Below, one piece after another: positions 55,499 to 62,561 of a stretch of DNA of 64,000 bases. A program made the position numbers and the translations under genes. How positions within the stretch are numbered: position 1 is the stretch's first letter; each line of letters begins with the position of its first letter. This DNA comes from JBEVOS01 sp044226655. Lineage in GTDB: Bacteria > Pseudomonadota > Alphaproteobacteria > Caulobacterales > Aquidulcibacteraceae. The stretch covers positions 930,001-994,000 of the forward strand of contig JBGAGO010000001.1 in NCBI GenBank assembly GCA_044226655.1, given 5' to 3'. The notes beneath the pieces are model-generated. The model did no database searches. It was not told where the DNA came from and saw only the letters and a list, made by a program, of their open reading frames with translations.

Positions 55499-56577
55499 GC
55501 CGCCCATCCTTGCAAGCGCGCGGCTTCCGCGCGCAGCCGCTCAGGCCCGCCCAGCGCTTGGCGGTTGAAGCCGATGCGCTTGAACCAATAGTGCAGGCCC
55601 AGAAGCTCGGTGATGCCGATGCCGCCATGCACCTCCGTCGCCGTCCGCGCGACGAAGGTTCCGATTTCCGACATGTGCGCTTTGGAATGACAGGCCATGC
55701 GGCTCGCCTCTTCGGGCGCAGCCTCCTGCACATAGGCGGCGTACCAGATGAGCGCTCGCGCCGGCTCGATCTCCGCGGCCATCTCCGCGCACAAATGCTT
55801 CACAGCCTGGAACGAGCCGATGACGCGGCCGAATTGTTCCCGCGTCTGCGCGTAGGCGACGGCCTTTTCGAGCATCGCCGTCGCAGCGCCGAGCGAATCG
55901 GCGGCCAGGATCACGCGGCCCGCATCCATGATGCGCTGCAGGGCATTGGCGCCGGAATTTAGCGGCGCGCTTTTCGTTTCCATGAACCGCAATTCGGCGA
56001 CGGCGCGGGTTTGGTCGATCGTCGTCAGCGGAATGATTTCGAGGCCGGCGGCGCCCTTCGGAATGAGATGCAGCGCGCCTTGCGTGTCGGCGACGATGAA
56101 GAGATCGGCGTTCGCGGAATCGAGCGCGAAATACGTGTTGCCCGTCAGCTTGCCGCCGTGATCGGTGACGCCTGCGGCGCGTTCGCCGCTGGCCGCGCCG
56201 GTGATCGCCACGCAGGCCTTCGCTTCGCCGCGCGCCAGCTTCGGCAGCCATGCCTGCTTCTGCGCGCCATCGCCCGCGATCTGAAGCGCGAGCGGCGCCA
56301 TGACGGCGCCCGCGACGAACGGCGCGGGCGCGACGTGGCGGCCGAGCATTTCCGCGGCCAAGGCCGCATCGAGAATGGTCAGCCCCGCGCCGCCCCATTC
56401 TTCGGAGATCAGCAGGCCGTGGGCGCCGAATTCCGTGAGCGCACGCCACAAAGCTTCCGGCGCGAACTCTTTCGCCGGCGCGGCTTTCTTCACCGCGTCG
56501 AGCGGCGACGCGCCTTCCAGCGCGCGTTGCAGGCTTTCCTGCAAAAGGCGCTGATCGGAGGAGAGGGCGAATTCCAT
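55495..56577 (-). CDS. acyl-CoA dehydrogenase family protein (second subunit type)
   Basis: A 360-residue ACAD. MEFALSSDQRLLQESLQRALEG start; WGGAGLTILDAALAAEMLGR; C-terminal YAQTREQFGRVIGSFQAVKHLCAEM and ATEVHGGIGITELLGLHYWFKR. The catalytic Glu is not obvious, as in the non-catalytic partner of heterotetrameric ACADs. The start overlaps the stop of the other ACAD gene (TGATG), consistent with an alpha2-beta2 pair as in steroid and side-chain catabolism. Pairing is inferred. Confidence 0.9.
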   Translation of the reverse strand: MEFALSSDQRLLQESLQRALEGASPLDAVKKAAPAKEFAPEALWRALTEFGAHGLLISEEWGGAGLTILDAALAAEMLGRHVAPAPFVAGAVMAPLALQIAGDGAQKQAWLPKLARGEAKACVAITGAASGERAAGVTDHGGKLTGNTYFALDSANADLFIVADTQGALHLIPKGAAGLEIIPLTTIDQTRAVAELRFMETKSAPLNSGANALQRIMDAGRVILAADSLGAATAMLEKAVAYAQTREQFGRVIGSFQAVKHLCAEMAAEIEPARALIWYAAYVQEAAPEEASRMACHSKAHMSEIGTFVARTATEVHGGIGITELLGLHYWFKRIGFNRQALGGPERLRAEAARLQGWAA

Positions 56578-57758
56578 CAGCGCGCCGCTTTCGGTTCGCG
56601 CGGCAGGCCGAGGCCGCGTTCGGAAATGATGTTCTTCTGAATTTGCGCCGTGCCGCCGCCGATGATGAGGCCGAGATCGAACATATAGCTCCATTGCCAG
56701 CGGCCATTGTTCCGCAGATGCGGGCTGTCGCCATAGAGCACGCCGAGTTCGCCCAGCGCGTCGATCGCGAAGCGCGCCAGCTCGTGGTTGATGTCGCAGC
56801 CCTGCAATTTGACGATGAGCGCCGACATGCCGGGAAACTCGCCCTTGGCCGCCGCGGAAAGATTGCGCAGGCCGTTGAACTGCATCGCCAGCACGCGCGC
56901 TTCGAGCCGCGCCAGGCGATCGCGCCACACCGGATCGTCGATCAGGCGGCGCCCGTCGATCTGCTCGTCGCGCATCAGATCGACGATCGCCTTGAAACGC
57001 GTCATCGCCTGATTGGGATCGCCCAGCATGCCGCGCTCGTGGCGGAGCGTGGCGTTGGCGACGCGCCAGCCTTCGCCGCGCTTGCCGACAATGCTCGTCT
57101 TCGGCACGCGCACATCGGTGAAGAACACTTCGTTGAATTCCGCGCCGCCCGTCATTGTCATCAGCGGGCGCACATCGATGCCCGGCGTCGTCATCGGGAA
57201 CAGCAGATACGAAATGCCGTCATGCTTCGGCGCCTGCGGTTCAGTGCGCACGAGGCAGAACATCATGTCGGCCTGCTTGGCCGTGGAGGTCCAGATCTTC
57301 TGGCCGTTGATGACGAAATCGTCGCCGTCTTCGCGCGCCGATGTCTTGAGGCTGGCCAGATCGCTGCCGGCGCCGGGTTCGCTATAGCCCTGGCACCAGA
57401 TGATCTCGCCTTCGAGCGTGGGGCGGATGTATGTCTGTTTCTGTTCTTCGGTGCCGAGTTCCAGCAGAGTCGGCACCAGCATCGCGATGCCTTGCCCGCT
57501 CATGCCGCCGGGCAGGCCCTGCGCGATGAACTCCTCCGCGATGATGCGCGAGGCGAGCGGATCGGGCGCGGCGCCATAGCCGCCATATGCCTTCGGGATG
57601 GTGCGCGCCGCATAGCCGTGTTCGATCAGCAGCTTCTGCCAGGGCCGCATCTGCGCGAAGCCCGCGCCTGCCTTGGGCGCATCCTTGCCGTGCTTGGCGG
57701 CGAACGCGCGCACGCCGTCGCGCAGCGCCTCATATTCTGGCCCATACGCCAGATCCAT
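56577..57758 (-). CDS. acyl-CoA dehydrogenase (first subunit type)
   Basis: A 393-residue ACAD. Conserved IIAEEFIAQGLPGGMSGQGIAMLVPTLLELGTEEQ, GYSEPGAGSDLASLKTSA and INGQKIWTSTAKQADMMFCLVRTE are the FAD and acyl-CoA motifs. C-terminal helix MFDLGLIIGGGTAQIQKNIISERGLGLP is typical of the FadE17-26 style enzymes. First gene of the five-gene minus-strand operon that ends at 51887. The preceding 174 bp separate it from the divergent amidase gene. Confidence 0.92.
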   Translation of the reverse strand: MDLAYGPEYEALRDGVRAFAAKHGKDAPKAGAGFAQMRPWQKLLIEHGYAARTIPKAYGGYGAAPDPLASRIIAEEFIAQGLPGGMSGQGIAMLVPTLLELGTEEQKQTYIRPTLEGEIIWCQGYSEPGAGSDLASLKTSAREDGDDFVINGQKIWTSTAKQADMMFCLVRTEPQAPKHDGISYLLFPMTTPGIDVRPLMTMTGGAEFNEVFFTDVRVPKTSIVGKRGEGWRVANATLRHERGMLGDPNQAMTRFKAIVDLMRDEQIDGRRLIDDPVWRDRLARLEARVLAMQFNGLRNLSAAAKGEFPGMSALIVKLQGCDINHELARFAIDALGELGVLYGDSPHLRNNGRWQWSYMFDLGLIIGGGTAQIQKNIISERGLGLPREPKAAR

Positions 57759-57932
57759 ATCGGTCCTCCCACAGGACGGGACGGCGGCGCTTCACGGCCG
57801 CTCTTGTCGCGCAAATTAAGGGCTTGCCGCGACGGCGGGTCAAGCGCGGGCGTCGGCGTTCGCGCCGGCAGCAAAGAGCTTGTGCGCGCCGCGCGCGTGC
57901 GCGAGGTTTATGGTGAACACGGGGAGATGGCG

Positions 57933-59360
57933 ATGCGTGACGATGAATATGCCAGCTATGATGCGGTCGGCCTGGCCGAGCTGGTGCGCAAGGGCGAGGC
58001 CAGTCCCACGGAGCTGGTCGAAGCTGCAATCGCCCGCGTCGAGCGCCATAACCCGACGCTGAACGCCGTGGTCTACAAGGCCTATGATCAGGCGCGCGCG
58101 CAGGCCAAGCAGAAATCGGATGGCCCGTTCGCCGGCGTTCCGTTTCTGATCAAGGATTTGGGCTCGGCCGTGCAGGGCATGCCGCGCACTTCCGGCTCGA
58201 AATTTCTGAAGGACATCGTCGATACGGAAGACAGCGGCCTCGTGCGCCGCTACCGCGAGGCTGGGCTGGTGTTCCTGGGCAAATCCAACACGCCCGAATT
58301 CGGCATTCCGGGGGTGACGGAGAGCCAATTGCTCGGCCCCTGCCGCAATCCTTGGAACATCGACCACACGCCCGGCGGCTCGTCCGGCGGCGCGGCGAGC
58401 GCGACGGCGGCGGGCATCGTGCCGATAGCGCATGCGAGCGATGGGCTCGGCTCGATCCGGATTCCGGCGGCGTGCTGCGGTCTCGTCGGCCTCAAGGTCA
58501 CGCGCGACCGCAATCCCGATCTGCCGGATTCGAGCGAGAACATTCTGGGCTTCACGGTGAACCATGTGGTCTCGCGCACGGTGCGCGATAGCGCGGCGAT
58601 CCTCGACGTGACGGGAAGGCCCGAGCCCGGCAATCCCTACGCGTATCCGCCGCGGCCGGACTCGTATCTGAAAGAAATCGAGAAGAGCCCCGGCAAGTTG
58701 CGCATCCGCTGGTCGTCGGAAACCCCGCGCGGCCGCCCGATCGATCCGGAGATTCAGGAAGGGCTCGCGGGCGTCGCCGATCTTCTGGCGCGGCTCGGCC
58801 ATGACGTGCGCGAGCAGGGGCTCGGCATCGATTATATGGGCCTCTACAACGCGCGCCTCGCCGCCTCGGGCGCCAATTTCGCGGCGACGATCGAGAAATG
58901 GATCGAGAAGCAGGGCCGCGAGCCCAATCCCGACGAGCTCGAAACGCTGACCTGGGTGTCCTACAAATCCGGCCGCAAGGCGACGGGCGCGAACGCGTTC
59001 ATTTCCATGGGCGAGCTGCGCGCGCGCTCTCGTGAGGTGGTGAAATTGTTCGACGCGTTCGACGTCTATCTCTGCCCCGTGCTCGGCACGCCGCCCTCGA
59101 AGGTCGGCTTCATCGACACGCAGAACCTCGATCCGGTCGATCTCAATCGGCGCCAGGCCGCGGCCTATCCGTACACGCCTGTGTTCAATTTCACCGGCCA
59201 GCCCTCGCTATCGCTGCCGCTGTTCTGGACCAAGAGCGGCCTGCCCATCGGCATGATGTTCACCGCGCGCTACGCCGAAGAAGAAACCCTCCTGCGCCTC
59301 GCCGCGCAGCTGGAGAAGGAAGCGCCGTGGAAGGATAAACGGCCGCCGATCTGGAATTGA
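57933..59360 (+). CDS. amidase-signature family hydrolase
   Basis: A 475-residue amidase. The Ser-cisSer-Lys triad is visible as PFLIKDLGS (Lys), GGSSGGAASATAAG and DGLGSIRIPAACCGLVGLK. ATG 57933 has GGGGAG six bases upstream; an ATG two codons earlier overlaps that ribosome site. The open frame continues far upstream across the divergent operon as a shadow. Substrate not predictable. It is divergent from the acyl-CoA dehydrogenase operon and 18 bp ahead of a TIR-domain gene on the same strand. Confidence 0.92.
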   Translation: MRDDEYASYDAVGLAELVRKGEASPTELVEAAIARVERHNPTLNAVVYKAYDQARAQAKQKSDGPFAGVPFLIKDLGSAVQGMPRTSGSKFLKDIVDTEDSGLVRRYREAGLVFLGKSNTPEFGIPGVTESQLLGPCRNPWNIDHTPGGSSGGAASATAAGIVPIAHASDGLGSIRIPAACCGLVGLKVTRDRNPDLPDSSENILGFTVNHVVSRTVRDSAAILDVTGRPEPGNPYAYPPRPDSYLKEIEKSPGKLRIRWSSETPRGRPIDPEIQEGLAGVADLLARLGHDVREQGLGIDYMGLYNARLAASGANFAATIEKWIEKQGREPNPDELETLTWVSYKSGRKATGANAFISMGELRARSREVVKLFDAFDVYLCPVLGTPPSKVGFIDTQNLDPVDLNRRQAAAYPYTPVFNFTGQPSLSLPLFWTKSGLPIGMMFTARYAEEETLLRLAAQLEKEAPWKDKRPPIWN

Positions 59361-59378
59361 GGGCTTGGGAGGGGACGC

Positions 59379-60173
59379 GTGGCGGAAGTCTTCGTTTCCT
59401 ACAAGCGAGAGGACCGCGCGCGCGTCGCGCTCATCGCCGATATTCTCGTCGAATTGGGGCTGACGGTTTGGTTTGATACTTCGCTCATCTCCGGCGAGGA
59501 CTGGGCGGCGCGCATTGATGCGGAGATTGCCGCCTGTTCGGCCATGGTCGTTTGCTGGAGCAGCGCAGCGACGCAATCGACCGAGGTCCTGCGAGAGGTG
59601 CGTCAGGGCGGCGCTCGCGCCATCTTGGCGCCGGTCTTGATCGAGCCTTGCCAAATTCCGCATGCATTCCAGAGCATCAACGCGGCAGATCTGTCGCAAT
59701 GGAGCTACAAGCTTGATTCCGAGCCGTGGCTCTCGCTTCTGAGCCGCCTCGGTGATCTAACCGGGCGCGCCGATCTTGGAACCGTGTCCCGGGAGCGGGC
59801 GGCGGGTCAGGAGGCTTCGGCGGTCCTCAGGGACATTCTCATAGACGCCGCACGCGCTGAGCTTCTGCTCACCTATGGCGAAGCGAGCGCCGCATTGCGC
59901 CGCGAATTGAATCAGCGGTTTCATGGCCATGCGCCGAACGTGACGGAACAATTTCTCTACGGCGCGCTGGATGCGACGGCGCACGAAAATCGGATGAAGC
60001 GCGAGCCGCCGCTGTGCGTTTTGGTTGTCGCACAACGATCAGGTCTGCCTGGCCGCGGCTATTTCCAGAAGCACTGCTTTCTTGACGGCGACAATGATGC
60101 GATCGCGCGGGCGGTGTTCGCACGTCACGTTGAGCGCGTCAGAGCGTGGCCGTGGGAATTTCGCGCTCCGTAA
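59379..60173 (+). CDS. TIR-domain protein with uncharacterised C-terminal domain
   Basis: A 264-residue soluble protein. Residues 1-130 are a TIR domain: AEVFVSYKREDRARVALIADILVELGLTVWFD, then SGEDWAARIDAEIAACSAMVVCWSS, and STEVLREV, where the NADase Glu of TIR enzymes could lie. Residues 150-264 form a second domain with LCVLVVAQRSGLPGRGYFQKH and end in PWEFRAP; no family recognised. The start is GTG 59379 with GGGAGGGG upstream. No antiphage partner genes are nearby. It could be a stand-alone NAD-consuming effector or a signalling protein. Confidence 0.8.
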   Translation: MAEVFVSYKREDRARVALIADILVELGLTVWFDTSLISGEDWAARIDAEIAACSAMVVCWSSAATQSTEVLREVRQGGARAILAPVLIEPCQIPHAFQSINAADLSQWSYKLDSEPWLSLLSRLGDLTGRADLGTVSRERAAGQEASAVLRDILIDAARAELLLTYGEASAALRRELNQRFHGHAPNVTEQFLYGALDATAHENRMKREPPLCVLVVAQRSGLPGRGYFQKHCFLDGDNDAIARAVFARHVERVRAWPWEFRAP

Positions 60174-60179
60174 GGCGGC

Positions 60180-60764
60180 TTAGAAGCGCTCCGGCAGCAA
60201 CCCTTCCAGCATCTTCGTCGTTCTTGCGATGAAATCGGCGCGTTCGCGGCCGCGCAGGGGCTTGTCGCGGATGAGGCGCACGACGAGGAGGCCGATGCAG
60301 GCGGCGGCGAGCACGCTGGCGCGCGCGCTGGCTTCCTCTTCATCCAGCCATTCGCGCAGCGGCTCCATGAAACGCTCGCGCATCGCCTGATCGAGCAGCG
60401 GCGCGGTGGCGGGCGAGGTGGCCGCGCGCAGATGGAATTGGAACGTATGCATACGCTCGGGATCCTGGTGCGCGTGGCCGGCCATCGACTCGGCGAACTC
60501 GCGCGCGAATGTCGCCTTGTTCCATTCGTCGAACGCGCGCGGGCGGAAGGACTCTTTCAGCGCTTCGAGGAAGAGCGCCTCCTTGTCGCCGAAATAGCGC
60601 TTCACGAGCGCCGGATCGGCGCCCGCTTCGAACATGATCGCGCGCAGGCTCGCGCCTTCGAAGCCATAGGCCGCGAATTGGCGCTTGGCCGCGTTCAGGA
60701 TCGCCGCACGCGTCGCGTCCGCATCGCGTTTACGCGGCGCGTGCTGGCGGGCTGCTGCGCTCAA
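60180..60764 (-). CDS. TetR/AcrR-family transcriptional regulator
   Basis: A 194-residue regulator. HTH region EGASLRAIMFEAGADPALVKRYFGDKEALF at about residues 38-67. The C-terminal domain (TetR_C_17-like) includes EPLREWLDEEEASARASVLAAACIGLLVVR. It overlaps the P450 stop by 4 bp (ATGA), so the two are cotranscribed. It probably binds the perfect palindrome at 62143-62158 and controls its own operon. Confidence 0.88.
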   Translation of the reverse strand: MSAAARQHAPRKRDADATRAAILNAAKRQFAAYGFEGASLRAIMFEAGADPALVKRYFGDKEALFLEALKESFRPRAFDEWNKATFAREFAESMAGHAHQDPERMHTFQFHLRAATSPATAPLLDQAMRERFMEPLREWLDEEEASARASVLAAACIGLLVVRLIRDKPLRGRERADFIARTTKMLEGLLPERF

Positions 60765-62038
60765 TTGCGCGCCGGGATGATCACGGGCATCGATTCATAG
60801 CCCTTCACGAAGGCCGAATAGGTGCGCGTCGGCTCGCCGACCAATTTGATTTCGGGGAAGCGCTTCAGAATTTCTTCCCAGATGATCGTCAGCTGCATTT
60901 CCGCCACGCGGTTGCCGACGCAGCGATGGATGCCGAAGCCGAACGACATGTGCTGGCGGGGCCGCTCGCGATCGATGATGAAGGCGTTCGGATTTTCGAT
61001 CACACTCTCGTCGCGATTGCCCGAGACGTACCACATCACGACGCTGTCGCCGGCCTTGATCTTCTTGCCGCCGATCTCCGCATCGGCCGTGGCGAGGCGG
61101 CGCATATGGGCGAGCGGCGTCTGCCAGCGAATGGTTTCCGAGACCATCGAGGTGACGAGGCCCGGATTGTCGCGCAGCTTCTGATATTGATCGGGGTTCT
61201 TGTTGAGCGCGTAGACGCTGCCGGAAATCGTGTTCCGCGTCGTATCGTTGCCGCCGATGATCAGGAGGCCGATATTGCCGTGATATTCCACCATCGGCAT
61301 GTTCCGCGTCGCGTCATTGTGCGCGAGCATGGAGATGAGATCGATGCCCGGCTCGGCGTTGACGCGCTCGTTCCACAGCCCGTTGAACGCGTTCATGCAC
61401 TCCGTGCGGGCCTCGTGCTTGTGCTCCCAGCTCTTGGCCGGCCCGTGGCCCGGCATGTTGGTGAACATGTCCGACCAATGGGTGAGCTTGCGCCGATCCT
61501 CGAACGGGAAATCGAACAGGGTGGCGAGCGTCATCGCCGTCAATTCCTTGGAGACCAGATCGACCCAATCGAAGGTCTCGCCGATCGGCAGGGAATCGAG
61601 GATTTGGCCCGCGCGTTCGCGCACGACGGGCGACATGAGCGCGATATTGCCCGGCGCGAGCGTGGGCGTGACGCTCTTGCGCTGGGGGCCATGCGTCGGC
61701 GGATCCATGCTGATGAAGCTGGTGTTGCGCTGCTTGCCGAACATTTTCTCGAACTCGGCGCGCGCTTCGAGCGTTTGCAGGACGATGCCGTCGGCGGAGG
61801 AAAACACCTCATGGTTGGTGTCGACGGCCATGATGTCGTTCCACAGCGTCACTGACCAATAGGGGCCGTATTCGCTGTCTGGCGTGTAGTGCACCGGGTC
61901 TTCGCGGCGCAGCCGCTCGAACACCGGCCAGATCGTGTTGTTCTGGAACCGGTCCGGCGCGGCGGGATTGAGCGAAGCCAGCGCGGCGTCATTGGCTTGG
62001 GCGCGCAGCGTCTCAGGGCGTTCTTCAAGCATCGTCAT
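60761..62038 (-). CDS. cytochrome P450
   Basis: A 425-residue soluble class I bacterial P450. I-helix oxygen-binding motif LLIIGGNDTTRNTI; K-helix ExxR in SETIRWQ; haem-binding loop FGFGIHRCVGNRVAEMQ with the Cys ligand. The sequence resembles CYP enzymes acting on terpenoids, steroids or long alkyl chains, but no substrate can be named. ATG 62038 is preceded by GGAGGACGTCC. No ferredoxin or reductase gene lies next to it, so electron donors come from elsewhere. Confidence 0.93.
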   Translation of the reverse strand: MTMLEERPETLRAQANDAALASLNPAAPDRFQNNTIWPVFERLRREDPVHYTPDSEYGPYWSVTLWNDIMAVDTNHEVFSSADGIVLQTLEARAEFEKMFGKQRNTSFISMDPPTHGPQRKSVTPTLAPGNIALMSPVVRERAGQILDSLPIGETFDWVDLVSKELTAMTLATLFDFPFEDRRKLTHWSDMFTNMPGHGPAKSWEHKHEARTECMNAFNGLWNERVNAEPGIDLISMLAHNDATRNMPMVEYHGNIGLLIIGGNDTTRNTISGSVYALNKNPDQYQKLRDNPGLVTSMVSETIRWQTPLAHMRRLATADAEIGGKKIKAGDSVVMWYVSGNRDESVIENPNAFIIDRERPRQHMSFGFGIHRCVGNRVAEMQLTIIWEEILKRFPEIKLVGEPTRTYSAFVKGYESMPVIIPARN

Positions 62039-62142
62039 GGACGTCCTCCATGGCGCGCATGATTTTGTGACTTGCCTGGCGCGCGCCGCCGGGGCCGCAT
62101 TCGGCGCCCGTCACGCTAGGTTAGGCGCCGCCGCGACATCGT

Positions 62143-62158
62143 GTCAACACGTGTTGAC
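62143..62158. promoter_or_regulatory. 16-bp perfect palindrome upstream of the P450-TetR operon
   Basis: GTCAACACGTGTTGAC is fully symmetric and lies 105 bp upstream of the P450 ATG, in a gap of 131 bp. A good TetR-type operator candidate; an extra T on each side breaks the symmetry. Confidence 0.55.
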
Positions 62159-62169
62159 TTGGGAAAGGC

Positions 62170-62550
62170 TCAGCCCCGGTCGCGCTCCACCGTGATATTG
62201 GGCGACACGTTCGGGCCCGAAATCGGCGGCGGGGGCGGCGGAGGTGGGGGCGGATCCTTCGTCAGCCAGACGCGTTTGATGAGGCCCTTGGTTTTTCCGT
62301 TCGCGATCTCGTGATCGAAGCTGACGCGCCAGCCATTGTTGAAGCCATCGCGGAGCAGGTCGAGCATGCCTTGGCGGACCGGCTGGCTGCCGTCATTGCG
62401 CAGTTTGAAGCCGGAGGCCTCACGATCGGGCATGGTGTCGAGGCGCACGACGACCTCGACCTCCATATTGTCGCCGGGCGGGCCGTAGCGATCACCGACC
62501 TCGTTGACGCGAAGCATGGCGACTTTGCCGGTCTTGGTGATGAGGGCCAT
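62170..62550 (-). CDS. stand-alone copy of the neighbouring phosphatase's C-terminal domain with poly-Pro tail
   Basis: A 126-residue protein. Residues 8-97 align along their length with the last 90 residues of the upstream protein: GKVAMLRVNEVGDRYGPPGD against GKITMLRATESGYGPPAD, and RQGMLDLLRDGFNNGWRVSFD against RRRSLALLRDAFAHDRTVLID. It then has a run of ten prolines and a short polar tail. No signal peptide. Apparently arose by duplication of that domain, which looks like a beta-rich sensor or binding module. Function unknown. Confidence 0.75.
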   Translation of the reverse strand: MALITKTGKVAMLRVNEVGDRYGPPGDNMEVEVVVRLDTMPDREASGFKLRNDGSQPVRQGMLDLLRDGFNNGWRVSFDHEIANGKTKGLIKRVWLTKDPPPPPPPPPPISGPNVSPNITVERDRG

Positions 62551-62561
62551 GGGCTCGTCTC

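Noticed and set aside
57826..57846. Additional FNR-type box before the amidase (TTGCCGCGACGGCGGGTCAA)
   Set aside because: The spacer is 12 instead of 6 bases, so it does not fit the dyad.
56643..57932. 430-residue N-terminal extension of the amidase
   Set aside because: Antisense to the acyl-CoA dehydrogenase gene, with no family similarity; the amidase start at 57933 has its own ribosome site.
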